Of a stretch of DNA of 50,971 nucleotides, positions 1 through 8,374 are shown piece by piece. The stretch is from Deltaproteobacteria bacterium (GTDB lineage Bacteria; Desulfobacterota; Desulfarculia; Adiutricales; Adiutricaceae). The first letter of the stretch is position 1. Every line of letters begins with the position of its first letter. Below the pieces are notes generated by a model. The model had not been told where the DNA came from, searched no databases, and worked only from the letters and a program-made list of their open reading frames with translations. The translations under genes and the position numbers were made by a program. The stretch is taken from positions 1 through 50,971 of the forward strand of contig JAISRZ010000145.1 in the NCBI GenBank assembly GCA_031273455.1, read 5' to 3'.

Positions 1-48
1 GGGAAGCTGGAGGGGAAGCTGGAGGGGAAGCTGGAGGGGAAGCTGGAG
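1..48 (+). repeat. 12-bp tandem repeat, four units, encoding GKLE
   Basis: The unit gggaagctggag occurs four times without a mismatch and is truncated by the window edge. Because 12 bp is a multiple of three, gain or loss of units changes the length of the coiled charged segment without a frameshift. The copy at 521-733 has only degenerate units (KLEAKRE). Confidence 0.9.
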
Positions 49-192
49 ATTTTAAATCAATTAGCGATAGATAGTTTGAATAAAGGCATGTCTCGCTCTG
101 ACGTGATGAAATATTTTGGTGTATCCGATACCTGGCTTCGGATCGTGGAAGAGTCTATGAGGCCTGAAAAGCCGTCCGATACGACTAACTAA
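1..192 (+). CDS. C-terminal fragment of an Rpn-like (PD-(D/E)XK transposase/nuclease) protein, 5' end off the window
   Basis: The reading frame is open from base 1 to a TAA at 190-192, so only the last 63 residues are visible. They start with four GKLE units encoded by a 12-bp tandem repeat, followed by a helical segment with LAIDSLNKGMSRSDVMKYF and a WLRIVEES ending. Highly charged GKLEG-type repeats followed by a short helix-turn-helix-like tail are typical of the C-terminus of Rpn family recombination-promoting nucleases/putative transposases. The catalytic PD-(D/E)XK domain would lie upstream and is not seen, so the assignment rests on the tail alone. A nearly identical tail is found at 521-733. 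Whether the complete gene is intact cannot be told from this window. Confidence 0.55.
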   Translation, partial: GKLEGKLEGKLEGKLEILNQLAIDSLNKGMSRSDVMKYFGVSDTWLRIVEESMRPEKPSDTTN

Positions 193-203
193 TTAAGGCT
201 TTT
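167..203 (+). terminator. Weak terminator-like hairpin overlapping the stop codon
   Basis: AAAAGCC (167-173) pairs with GGCTTTT (197-203) around a 23-nt loop, ending in a T run. The same arrangement is preserved in the second copy near 708-748. The stem is short and the loop long, so this is tentative. Confidence 0.3.
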
Positions 204-520
204 TTGCGTTTAAGGTAACGCTCTTTTTTTGGCCAAATATGGCCAATTTTGAGCTTGTTAAAGGATAGCTCTACTGTACGGTTGGATTCTTTAATTAAAT
301 TTAAATTACCACCAGGTCAAAAGCCTCCGCAAGGGTTTAATCCTCTGGCGACAAACCTTCTTATTACCTAATATGATGATTATGATATTAATGCGTTTTT
401 AAAGCATTTTTCGTATGATAATATCGCTCATTAGCTGACGATTTTCGGCTATTATTAGGCCATTTATGTTATAAAGAATTGACGCCAGCGATGATTAAAC
501 GTATAAATGAGGAGACAAAT
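193..520. other. Gap between the two Rpn-like tails, no gene seen
   Basis: AT-rich sequence with stops in all frames. It contains a perfect inverted repeat ttggcc-N6-ggccaa at 229-246. No Rpn catalytic-domain coding is recognisable here, which implies that the downstream copy (521-733) is a truncated derivative and not a gene interrupted locally. Confidence 0.5.
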
Positions 521-733
521 ATGGGAAGTTGGCTGGAAGAACATATTTCTCAAGCGGTTGCGGCGGCGAAGCTGGAGGCGAAGCGGGAGATTTTAACTCA
601 ATTAGCGATAGATAATTTGAATAGAGGAATGTCTCGCTCTGACGTGATGAAATATTTTGGCGTATCCGATACCTGGCTTCGGAACGTAGAAGAGTCTATG
701 AGATCTGAAAAGCCGTCCGATACGACTAACTAA
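521..733 (+). pseudogene. Rpn-like C-terminal remnant, possibly still expressed as a ~70-residue protein
   Basis: The frame could start from TTG at 479, but ATG at 521 is preferred because a GAGGAG ribosome-binding site lies 6 nt upstream (509-514). The 70-residue product starts MGSWLEEHISQAVAAAKLEAKRE and then matches the tail at 1-192 almost residue for residue from EIL onwards. No PD-(D/E)XK core is present, so the product would consist only of the charged helix and the terminal helix-turn-helix-like segment. It could be a decayed duplicate, or a small protein that interferes with the full-length one. The good Shine-Dalgarno sequence and the conserved reading frame favour some retained expression; the missing core favours pseudogene. 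Confidence 0.5.
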
Positions 734-774
734 TTAAGGCTTTTTTCGCGTTTTTAGGGTAACGCTCTTTTTTT
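587..774 (+). repeat. Second copy of a ~185-bp near-identical direct repeat (first copy 46-230)
   Basis: From the codon for E before ILNQL/ILTQL through the stop codon and about 40 bp of 3' flank, the two copies differ at only about a dozen positions plus one small indel. Conservation extends past the stop into the T-rich 3' flank, as expected of a DNA duplication and not of protein-level selection alone. Confidence 0.85.
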
Positions 775-963
775 AACCAAGCCTCCTTTCCACCTACCTG
801 AATAGTTACTAAAATCCTTTAATTAAACCTCTTCCTAAAACTATTAGCCTTATTTTTCCCTCCCTTTGGCCCTTCTTTTGCATTTCCCTCGGTTAATGGA
901 CGGTTTGGCTCCTTTACAGGCAGTTTTTTCCGCCCTAATCCGTCAAGGCGAAGGAAGGGTCCC

Positions 964-1503
964 ATGACAATCAACTCCGTTCTTTTTAACTCCTACCTAA
1001 GGGAGCCGGCTCTTCTTCAAGTGGGGAGCGCCCAGAATTACCAGTCTTTGGCTGATTATCTGGCCTCGGAGGAAGAAACTTCCTCGGCGGCCACGGCCAT
1101 CACCGATCAGGTTAACCTGGCTTTGGACAAGGTCGCGGGAAAGATGGTGACCGAGGTCGCGGCCTTAACCGCCGAGGTTATTGGGGATAACCCCGAGTTC
1201 CAAAACGATTACGTCTTAGCCATCATTGACGATGGGACCACCCGGGAGGCTCGGGTTTACAGTCGGGCGGATATTTTGGCCGCCTTTGAGGGAACCGAGG
1301 AGGAAAAAGCCAAGTTAGAGCAATCGCTGGCCGAAAACCCTCTTTTAACCTACACCTCCGCCGCCATCCTCCCGCCCTCCTCGGACAGCGAGGCCGCCCA
1401 GTCCCTAAGCGAAAAGGTTAACTCCTTTTTAACCGCCAATAAAAAACTTTTGGACATGCTAAAAAGCTACGGTTATGACCCCTTTAGCGTCACGGAAAGC
1501 TAA
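964..1503 (+). CDS. Hypothetical protein, 179 aa
   Basis: I do not recognise this protein. Start ATG at 964 follows a purine-rich GAAGGAAGGG. There is no signal peptide or membrane segment. It is acidic and alanine-rich with helical character, including a central AIIDDGTTREARVYSRADILAAFEGTEEEKAK segment and a C-terminal helix ending YGYDPFSVTES. It stands alone: AT-rich sequence with Rpn remnants lies upstream and a bidirectional terminator separates it from the convergent FmdE gene. Base composition and codon use match the core genes of the window (GC-rich with frequent TTA/TTG leucine), so it looks resident and not newly acquired. Confidence 0.7.
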   Translation: MTINSVLFNSYLREPALLQVGSAQNYQSLADYLASEEETSSAATAITDQVNLALDKVAGKMVTEVAALTAEVIGDNPEFQNDYVLAIIDDGTTREARVYSRADILAAFEGTEEEKAKLEQSLAENPLLTYTSAAILPPSSDSEAAQSLSEKVNSFLTANKKLLDMLKSYGYDPFSVTES

Positions 1504-1539
1504 GGGCGGTAAGCTGGCTTTAATAGCCCTATAATGGCC

Positions 1540-1565
1540 AAAACCCCGAACGAGTTCGGGGTTTT
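1540..1565. terminator. Bidirectional intrinsic terminator
   Basis: A perfect 11-bp stem AAAACCCCGAA / TTCGGGGTTTT with a 4-nt loop. It lies between the convergent genes ending at 1503 (+) and 1596 (-); the A/T ends of the stem allow termination in both directions. Confidence 0.85.
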
Positions 1566-1595
1566 GGCGGGGGAGCTTAGTTTTTAAGGTTAAGG

Positions 1596-2156
1596 CTAGA
1601 AGGAGACCGGCCCCAAGTCCTCGTAATAAGGGCCTTCCGCGCAAGCCCGGCAGAGGGTTTGGCCGTTAACCGCGACGTCCTTATAATCCAAGATCTCATC
1701 GCCGCATTTCTGGCAGACCGCCACCCGGGAAGGGGGCCCCGGCTCTTCCCCGGGTTTTAAGGCGATGGCCACCTTCTGGACCTTAAAGATATCCTCGTCT
1801 TTCTTTTTTGACCAAAAATCGATGATATCCGCGTCTTTGGGCGGGCGGTCATGGTCCACCACGCTAATCCGATAGGCTTTTTGGGTCTTTAAGTCCAAAA
1901 AGGACATGGCGGTTTTCCCGTAGTTAACCAGTTTGACCCGGCGGCGGCCAAGGGTCACGCCCGTGACCACGTAAGCCGCGTCAGCCACGCAACGATCCGA
2001 TTCTAAGTAAATGACCAGATCCCTTAACTCTTGGCCCGGGGTTAACCCCAAGAGCTTTAAACCTAAAAGAGCCATCCTGACCCCGAGGATTTGCCCGCCG
2101 CAAATGTGGCCATGGTATTTTAGGGCCTTATCCAGATAATCTCGCCAATCCGGCAT
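1596..2156 (-). CDS. FmdE family protein with C-terminal zinc finger
   Basis: The N-terminal half has the FmdE signature KYHGHICGGQILGVRMA with the conserved His and Cys, then DRCVADAAYVVTGVTLG and YGKTAMSF, as in the subunit E family named after formylmethanofuran dehydrogenase operons. The C-terminus carries CQKC...CRAC, a four-cysteine zinc-ribbon-like finger found in many bacterial members. Length (186 aa) is normal. ATG at 2156 is preferred over the ATG at 2168 because GGGAG sits 6 nt before it. FmdE proteins occur widely in anaerobes without methanogenesis; a metal-binding or molybdo/tungsto-enzyme related role is assumed, but no reaction is established. It follows the DUF364 gene by about 40 bp on the same strand, suggesting one transcript ending at the hairpin 1540-1565. 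Confidence 0.85.
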   Translation of the reverse strand: MPDWRDYLDKALKYHGHICGGQILGVRMALLGLKLLGLTPGQELRDLVIYLESDRCVADAAYVVTGVTLGRRRVKLVNYGKTAMSFLDLKTQKAYRISVVDHDRPPKDADIIDFWSKKKDEDIFKVQKVAIALKPGEEPGPPSRVAVCQKCGDEILDYKDVAVNGQTLCRACAEGPYYEDLGPVSF

Positions 2157-2198
2157 ATAAACTCCCATTAAAAATAATTAGCTATAAGTTAAAGGTGG

Positions 2199-2924
2199 TT
2201 AGGGCCTTAAAAGGTTAACCTTTCTGGTCCCGCTTTTAAAGATCTGGCCACAGGCGTCCCCCCGGATCCCGGCGGCTAATTGGGGCGTATTGGTGGCGAT
2301 TAAGCCCGATAAAGCCCTAATCCCGTAATCAAAAAGACTAGGGGTAAGGGGCGTTGAGGGGCCAACGATGGTCACGATAGCCTTTGGGGATAACTCCAAA
2401 AGCCGGGGCAAGGTTTTATTGATAAGGGTCGTCCCGGTCGCGAAGACGTAGTCTTGACTGGGTAAAACGTACTCGGCCGCGGAATCGGGCAGATCCCCGG
2501 GACGTGGGTTCCGCTCCAAAATGGTTAGCTCGGCGTCCTTTAAAGTGTTCTCCAAGTAGGGAAAGTGGCCGATAACCGTCACTTTTTTCCCAATGGTCTC
2601 TTCTTGGAAGAAGTTAAAGGCGTCAATATCCGGACCCGTTAGGGGGTTAGCGTTAATAGCCGCGTTAATGACGGCTAACCCCACCGCCGCCTGGTCAAAA
2701 TCCCAGGATTTAACCCAAGCGGCCGCCTCCTTTAGACTTAAGCCCACTGGGCTAGGCGCGGGCTGATCGCTACCGGGCCTTTGGGCTAAACCCACGCCCC
2801 CAGCGGAGGAAGCCACCATAATCCAGAAGCGGCCAGACTCAAAGGAGACCACCGTTTGGTTAGGGGCGGCCAGGTCAATAAGTTGGTCGTATAAGGCCCA
2901 TTTTTGGGCTGGGGTCGTTAGCAT
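2199..2924 (-). CDS. DUF364/DUF4213-type protein (putative metal chelation)
   Basis: A 241-residue protein. The N-terminal part resembles DUF4213, with the segment AVGLAVINAAINANPLTGPD in the middle. The C-terminal Rossmann-like DUF364 half contains GKKVTVIGHFPYLENTLK, ERNPRPGDLPDSAAEYVLPSQD and ATGTTLINKTLPRLLELS, followed by IVGPSTPLTPSLFDYGI. Family members are annotated as putative heavy-metal chelation proteins and are frequent beside molybdate or other metal genes in anaerobes; substrate and activity are unproven. It is the first gene of a likely two-gene transcript with the FmdE-like gene, which fits a shared metal or cofactor role. No regulator or transporter lies next to the pair. 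Confidence 0.8.
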   Translation of the reverse strand: MLTTPAQKWALYDQLIDLAAPNQTVVSFESGRFWIMVASSAGGVGLAQRPGSDQPAPSPVGLSLKEAAAWVKSWDFDQAAVGLAVINAAINANPLTGPDIDAFNFFQEETIGKKVTVIGHFPYLENTLKDAELTILERNPRPGDLPDSAAEYVLPSQDYVFATGTTLINKTLPRLLELSPKAIVTIVGPSTPLTPSLFDYGIRALSGLIATNTPQLAAGIRGDACGQIFKSGTRKVNLLRP

Positions 2925-3517
2925 AAAAACTCGTTTAGGGGAAAAAAGTCCCCCCCAAAAAAGGTGATTTAAAGAAGGCGCTCGCCTGTTAGATCTGGTT
3001 GGAGAACCTAGGCTTGAGGGAAAAACTGGGCCAGCCCCGTTTAAAAGCCTTTAAACTAGGGCCAGAACTCCAAAAAACGTCCCCAAAATTCACTTAAACA
3101 ATACGCCAAAATCCGGGCTTAGGCAACCAAAAGTCGTTAAGAGGAATTTAGAGGGCTTAAGGTCATTAAACTTGGTTATTGGTTAAGTCTAACCGCTTTC
3201 AGCCTAGAAAGATTAAGCGTAAGGCTAGGGCTTAAGGCGATCTTTTTCGCCCCAGAAGTTAGGAATGGCGTGGGAAGAGGTCTTTAAAGGAATTTTAATA
3301 ATTTTAGGTTAAACAATATTAAGAGCGATAAATAGCTTATTTAATATAACTTTTTAAGTTCGTAAACTAGCGAAATTTAGAGCTTAAATAGGGCTTTAGG
3401 CCGGGGCGGGCGCGGTTTAAAAGTTAGAGGCTTTTAGGCCACCGGTTTTGGCGCGAATATTCGCCTTATGGTTGGCTTTAGGTTGAGCCGGATAGACCGT
3501 TAAGGGGAAGGGCGATT
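2925..3517. other. Divergent intergenic region, no gene seen
   Basis: 593 bp between the divergent DUF364 gene and the RND exporter gene. It must contain promoters for both but none stands out by eye. An AT-rich block lies at 3290-3370. No long hairpin, tRNA or short ORF with a good ribosome-binding site was recognised. Confidence 0.5.
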
Positions 3518-5845
3518 ATGGGGAAAAGGTCGTTTGAGAGGCTGGCCACCTGGATAATCCAGCGACCTTGGACCGTTTTAATGGTCATTTTGGCCTTAAC
3601 GGTTTTCTGGGGTTATCGCGTAACCTTACTAACCTTTGACAACTCCAATGACATCTGGCTGAACGAGGCCAATCCGGCTTGGGAAAGGCTGAAGGGCTTC
3701 CGGGCCGAGTTTGGGAACGAGGACTTTGTTTATATCGTTCTGCCGGACCAAGACTTTTTCACCCCGGCTAAGATCGACCTTTTAACGACTTTAGCCGAGG
3801 ACTTAAAAGAAAACCTCCCCTACGCTAAAACCGTCCGCTGGATCGGCGAGGCCGAGTTCTTGGAAGGTAGCGAGGGCGAGCTAACCGTGTCGCGCTTAAG
3901 CGACTTTGTGGACCGTGGGCTCACCTGGCCGGAGATTAAACGGAAGGTCCTAGCCGAGACCCTTTACCAAAACTTTCTTTTTAACCCCACGGGCGAGGTT
4001 TTGGCCATTAGCGTGGACCTAGAGCCTTACCCGGACGTTATCGATCCCGAGGTTAAGATCTATGAGGCCACTAAAGCCATCTTAGGTCAACCGGCTTATC
4101 AAGAGTTAAAGGCCCTGGCCGTGGGCCCACCCATCCTCCACTCCAATTACAATGAGCTTAGTTATTCCGAGGCCTTAAAGTTTTTAATCATTGGGATAAC
4201 CATTATGCTCATCGTTTTATACGCCATTGGCCGAACGGCCAAAGACGCTTTAGTCCCCTTACTTATCATCATTTTAAGCCTTTTTTGGTCTTTTGGTTTA
4301 ACTGAGATCATGGGGTTCACCTTAAACGTCTTTGTCATCCTCTTGCCCGTCCTTTTGTGCTGCGCCACAGTGGGCGACTCCATGCACATTATTGAGCTGT
4401 ACCGCCAGAATATCCGGGCCGATCTCACCCCCAAGGAGGCCATCGTCAAAGCCGTGGGTAGCTCCGGGGCTCCTTGTTTTATCACCGCCTTAACCTCCGC
4501 CGCTGGGTTTTTGTCCTTTTTAACCTCCGACATCCCCCCTTGCCGGGAAATGGGGATTTACGCCTCCATTGGGGTCATGACGGCTTACGTTTTAAGCGTC
4601 TTTATCGTGACCGTCTTTTACGCCCCCCGGGGTTCCGCCCCCAAGGCCGCGCCAGCCACTAAGCCGCGAAAACCCGACGCCTTTGACCGGTTTTTAGTCT
4701 GGCTGTTTCAGGTTAATCTAGCCCACCGGAAAGGGATCCTCGTAATTTTCACTCTGGCTTTTATCTTGGCCTTTTACGGTTACCAAAAGGTGGAGACCGA
4801 GTCCAACACCATTGGGATGCTTTCCAAGTCCTTACCCTTAAGGCAAGCTTACGATTTGGTCGATGAGCGGATCGGCGGGGCCATGTCCTTGGAGCTGGTG
4901 GTGGATAGTTTCGCCCCGGACGGGATTAAAGAGCCAGCCTTTTTAGCCAAGATGGATGAGTTACGAGCTTTTTTAGAGGCTAGGCCCGAGGTTTCCCGGA
5001 CTATTAGCCTTATTGACGTGTTAAAAAACATCGCCCAAGCTTTGCGCGCTGGGGACCCGGCTTTTTACGCTCTTCCGAAAACCCGGGAGGCCGTGGCCCA
5101 GAGCCTTCTTCTTTATGAGCTGGCCGATGGCCGGGAGCTGGACCGGCTCATGAGCTTTGATGGGCGTAAAGCCCGGTTGGCGGCCCGGACCAAAAACCTG
5201 GACACCCAAGACGTCCGGGCCTTGACCGAAGCCATCTTGGCGAAATCCAAAGAGATCTTTGGTAACGAGCGGGCGGTCAGCTTAACCGGGGGGCTCGACT
5301 GGACCCGCTCCATGAACGACCAGATGGCTCGGGGCCAAAGGCAGACCTTCACCGCCGCCTTTATCACCTTAACCATCATCATGGCTTTAGCCACGCGGTC
5401 CATTCGGTTGGGGTTTTTAAGCTTATTCCCCAACGTTATCCCCGTCATGGCCACCATTGGTTTAGCTGGCTCATTAGGGGTGTACATTGATATCCCCTTA
5501 CTCTCCTTTTGCCCGATTATCATTGGTTTAGTCATTGACGACACCACCCATTTTTTACATCGCTTTCGGGAAGTCTTTCAGGACACCCGCTCGTACCGCT
5601 TGTCTTTGGAGCGAACCTTATTAACGGTGGGGCGGCCCTTGCTCTTCACCACCATGACCGTGGTCGGGGCTTTTTTCTTTCTCTTTTTGTCCGACGTTTT
5701 GGGGGTCAAAAAGTTTGGGAGCTTAGGGGTCGTGGCCTTTATCCTGGCCATTGTGGCCGATTTTTTCCTCATGCCGGCCATCTTACTGACCTTTAAGCCC
5801 TTTGGCCCGGACGGGCCGGGCGACTTGGAGGGGCCAGAGCCTTAA
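3518..5845 (+). CDS. RND/MMPL superfamily exporter
   Basis: 775 residues with the classical duplicated RND layout: one N-terminal membrane helix (about 15-37), a large periplasmic loop (38-215), a cluster of helices (about 218-370), a cytoplasmic Ala/Pro/Lys linker, a helix near 405, a second periplasmic loop (about 430-610) and a final helix cluster. Acidic and histidine residues that fit a proton relay are visible in both halves: GDSMH at 286-290 and IDDTTHF at about 672. This matches the COG1033-type predicted exporters and not the larger HAE drug pumps. The substrate is unknown; family members move lipids or other hydrophobic molecules. It heads a set with a LolA-like periplasmic protein and a barrel-like protein, consistent with a trans-envelope export route. 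Confidence 0.88.
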   Translation: MGKRSFERLATWIIQRPWTVLMVILALTVFWGYRVTLLTFDNSNDIWLNEANPAWERLKGFRAEFGNEDFVYIVLPDQDFFTPAKIDLLTTLAEDLKENLPYAKTVRWIGEAEFLEGSEGELTVSRLSDFVDRGLTWPEIKRKVLAETLYQNFLFNPTGEVLAISVDLEPYPDVIDPEVKIYEATKAILGQPAYQELKALAVGPPILHSNYNELSYSEALKFLIIGITIMLIVLYAIGRTAKDALVPLLIIILSLFWSFGLTEIMGFTLNVFVILLPVLLCCATVGDSMHIIELYRQNIRADLTPKEAIVKAVGSSGAPCFITALTSAAGFLSFLTSDIPPCREMGIYASIGVMTAYVLSVFIVTVFYAPRGSAPKAAPATKPRKPDAFDRFLVWLFQVNLAHRKGILVIFTLAFILAFYGYQKVETESNTIGMLSKSLPLRQAYDLVDERIGGAMSLELVVDSFAPDGIKEPAFLAKMDELRAFLEARPEVSRTISLIDVLKNIAQALRAGDPAFYALPKTREAVAQSLLLYELADGRELDRLMSFDGRKARLAARTKNLDTQDVRALTEAILAKSKEIFGNERAVSLTGGLDWTRSMNDQMARGQRQTFTAAFITLTIIMALATRSIRLGFLSLFPNVIPVMATIGLAGSLGVYIDIPLLSFCPIIIGLVIDDTTHFLHRFREVFQDTRSYRLSLERTLLTVGRPLLFTTMTVVGAFFFLFLSDVLGVKKFGSLGVVAFILAIVADFFLMPAILLTFKPFGPDGPGDLEGPEP

Positions 5846-6038
5846 GGAAGTTAAGACCGGGGGAAAGCTCGCCCTAAGGGCCATTAAGGGCCGTAAGGTT
5901 TAGGGGCTAAAAGGCCGGGGTTGGGCCTATCTTGGAAAAGACGGGTCATTATGGGTAAAATAACGGTCAATATGAGTTAACTTCGTTAGGGGCGGAACGC
6001 CCCTCACGCGACCTTAATGGCTTAACTGGCGGTGGATC

Positions 6039-6941
6039 ATGAACCCCAAGAAGATCTTAAAATCCGTGGGCGGAGTTTTATTGTTGTTTCTTATTAGCTT
6101 CGCGGTGGCCTACGTCAACGAGGTCTTGGAGCGTTCCCAGCGGGCCGAGCGGGCCGAAGGGGGCCAGAAGGACCCTTGGGCGGACCGACGGGTTTTGGAT
6201 TTTGAGGTTACTATGGCCCAGGCCCAAGAGGCGGCGACCCAAAATGGCCGGGACATCGCTTTAAAGTGGGACGCGGTGGATAACAGCCAGACCTCTAAGT
6301 TTCGGGCCACCATGACCATTAGGCGGGGGACCGCGGTTTTAACTCGGGTCATGGACATTAGCCGACAAAAAGAGGTTAACGCGGAAAAACAGCTCATCGC
6401 CTTTTTGGAGCCCCCGGACGTTCGGGGAACCGCCTATTTAACCTGGGCTTATAAGGATCCGCAAAAGGAAGACGACATGTGGGTCTTTTTGCCAGCCGAG
6501 TCTTTAACGCGGCGCGTGGCTGGCGGGGCCAGAAAGGGCCCCTTTATGCGGAGCGATTTTTCCTTAGAGGACATCTTAAAGCGCGAAGTGGACGATGACC
6601 TATGGGTCTTAGACCGAACGGAGGACCTGGGCGGGGCCGCTTGTTACGTTTTAACCGCCACCCCGGCTAAAGCCAGCAATAGCTCTTACGCCAAAAAGAT
6701 CATCTGGGTTAGAAAGGACATCTATCTGCCGACCAAGGTGGAGTTTTACGAGAAAAACGATCAGCTGATTAAGACCCTAATCTTAGGCGATTTCCAGAGC
6801 GTCCAAGGTATCTGGACGCCCCTTAAGCAAGAGACGCGGACCGCGCGACAAGATTCGGCCACCACTTTGGAGCTTTCTCAGGTGACCTATAACCAACCCC
6901 TGGCCGAAGACCTTTTTCAGCCCCAGAACCTTAAACGGTAA
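6039..6941 (+). CDS. LolA-like outer-membrane lipoprotein-sorting family protein
   Basis: 300 residues. An N-terminal hydrophobic segment (about 7-27) acts as signal or membrane anchor. The body has features of the LolA_like family: MTIRRGTAVLTRVMDI, EKQLIAFLEPPDVRGTAYLTW, DDMWVFLPAESLTRRVAG, FMRSDFSLEDI and the late DLFQPQNLKR. These domains form a half-barrel that carries lipids or lipoproteins across the periplasm. The gene lies 193 bp after the RND exporter and only 2 bp before the next gene, and this partnership (RND exporter, LolA-like carrier, outer-membrane protein) recurs in Proteobacteria. The cargo is not indicated by sequence. The start ATG at 6039 follows GGTGG. Confidence 0.82.
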   Translation: MNPKKILKSVGGVLLLFLISFAVAYVNEVLERSQRAERAEGGQKDPWADRRVLDFEVTMAQAQEAATQNGRDIALKWDAVDNSQTSKFRATMTIRRGTAVLTRVMDISRQKEVNAEKQLIAFLEPPDVRGTAYLTWAYKDPQKEDDMWVFLPAESLTRRVAGGARKGPFMRSDFSLEDILKREVDDDLWVLDRTEDLGGAACYVLTATPAKASNSSYAKKIIWVRKDIYLPTKVEFYEKNDQLIKTLILGDFQSVQGIWTPLKQETRTARQDSATTLELSQVTYNQPLAEDLFQPQNLKR

Positions 6942-6943
6942 CC

Positions 6944-8374
6944 ATGCGGCCCTTTGGCCTAGCCACGGTCATCTTTCTCTGGGCCGTTAGCCACTTGGCT
7001 GTCGGGCTGGGGCTTTCGACCGCCTGGGCCCAAGGTTTACCCGGCGACCCCTTCGCTCAACCAGAAGAAGTTAATAAACGAACCTTACCCGGCGACCCCT
7101 TCGGCCAACCGGAAGAGGTTAAGACTCCCAGCTTACCTGGCGACCCCTTGGGCCAGCCAGGTTTAAGCCCGGTTACGCCCGATAAGGAAAGTTTTTTTAG
7201 CGAGCTGGTTTATGGGGGCTATCTAGAGTCCCGGAACCGTTTTAGCCTCACCGGTCGGGAGCCAGTGTCCTTATCTTTAACGGCCTTTGGGGAAATAACG
7301 GCTAAAAAAGAGTCTTGGAGCTTTTATGGGAGTCTCAAAGGCGTCTTTGAGGGGGCGGCCCGGTCTTGGCCTGGGAACCATAAAGCCGGTTGGGCGGAGA
7401 TTTATGAGCTATATGTGACCTATGACTCGCCTCGGGTGGACTTTTGGCTGGGCCGGAAAATTCACCGCTGGGGCGCGGCTGATGGCTATAACCCTTTGGA
7501 TCTCTTTAACCCCATGGACTCCCGGAACCCTATCGCCCAAGCCAGCTTAATCAACCGGGTTCCCCAATGGATGGCCGGGGCCGCCTGGTCTTTCGGGGCG
7601 ATAAGCTTGGAGGCCATAGTTCTGCCCACCGCCGGGGTCGTGGCCATGCCCGAGCCCGGGAGCCCTTGGGAGCCGAAAGCTTACCAAGAGCTTCGAAGGT
7701 TAAGAAAGGCCGGTTTCCTTAGTTTAGACCGCCAAGGCCCGCCCAACCGCTGGTTTAGGGATGGGGAGTATGGCTTAAGGCTAAGCTCTACGCTAGGGGG
7801 TAATGACATTTCCCTGATGGCTTACCGGGGCTTTGGGGATGAGCCTTTGTTTCGGTTGGAGCTGGGGCCGACCGGGCTTAAAGCCCAAGGGGAATACGCT
7901 CGCTACACAGCTTACGGCTTAGCCTGGGCCAGGGGGATGGGCGCTGGGACTTTCCGAGGGGAAGTGGTCTTAAAGCCTGACTTTCCCGCCCAAGGCCCGG
8001 TCGCTTGGGCCAAGACCCGGCTAATTCAGGCCGTGGTCGGAGTTGACCATGATTTCGCGGGTCTGGTCTACGTCAATGCCCAAGGGTTTATTGAGTCGCT
8101 CCAAAAAACTAGGTCCTCAACCAAGGAGACTCGCTACGGATTGACCTATGAGGCTCGCGTAAAGTGGGCTAGGGAGGCCTTAGAGGTCGGGGGGCGGGGT
8201 CAAGTGTACACCACCGGGGAAGGGGCTTTAAATGAGGCTTTTTTGGAATGGCGCCTGGACGACCGTTGGAAGCTTTCTATCGGCGGCTTGTGGTTCTCCG
8301 GATCTAAGGAGGGCTCATTAGGCCAATACCGGGAAAATGATTGTTTATACCTCAACGCTAGATTCTCGTTTTAA
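6944..8374 (+). CDS. Outer-membrane beta-barrel protein, DUF1302-like
   Basis: 476 residues. Signal peptide about 1-29 ending AWA-Q. The mature N-terminus carries three repeats starting LPGDP (residues 32-72), then alternating hydrophobic/aromatic strands to the end, closing with NDCLYLNARFSF, a barrel-type C-terminal phenylalanine. Segments such as VDFWLGRKIHRWGAADGYNPLDLFNPMDSRNP resemble DUF1302-type outer-membrane proteins, in which the 'WG..D..NP.D..NP' stretch is conserved. It begins 2 bp after the LolA-like gene, so it is probably translationally coupled. The likely role is the outer-membrane end of the RND/LolA-like pathway; substrate unknown. No terminator was recognised directly after it. 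Confidence 0.8.
   Translation: MRPFGLATVIFLWAVSHLAVGLGLSTAWAQGLPGDPFAQPEEVNKRTLPGDPFGQPEEVKTPSLPGDPLGQPGLSPVTPDKESFFSELVYGGYLESRNRFSLTGREPVSLSLTAFGEITAKKESWSFYGSLKGVFEGAARSWPGNHKAGWAEIYELYVTYDSPRVDFWLGRKIHRWGAADGYNPLDLFNPMDSRNPIAQASLINRVPQWMAGAAWSFGAISLEAIVLPTAGVVAMPEPGSPWEPKAYQELRRLRKAGFLSLDRQGPPNRWFRDGEYGLRLSSTLGGNDISLMAYRGFGDEPLFRLELGPTGLKAQGEYARYTAYGLAWARGMGAGTFRGEVVLKPDFPAQGPVAWAKTRLIQAVVGVDHDFAGLVYVNAQGFIESLQKTRSSTKETRYGLTYEARVKWAREALEVGGRGQVYTTGEGALNEAFLEWRLDDRWKLSIGGLWFSGSKEGSLGQYRENDCLYLNARFSF
7037..7159 (+). repeat. 48-bp coding repeat, 2.6 units (LPGDP...QPEEV)
   Basis: Units LPGDPFAQPEEVNKRT, LPGDPFGQPEEVKTPS and LPGDPLGQPG lie just after the signal peptide of the barrel protein. 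The 16-residue period is exact in the first two. The stretch should sit in the periplasm as a proline-rich linker or docking peptide. Confidence 0.9.

Noticed and set aside
3446..3465. TGGCGCGAATATTCGC as a sigma-54 promoter for the RND operon
   Set aside because: The -12 element reads TTCGC, with the GC dinucleotide misplaced, so it fails the consensus.
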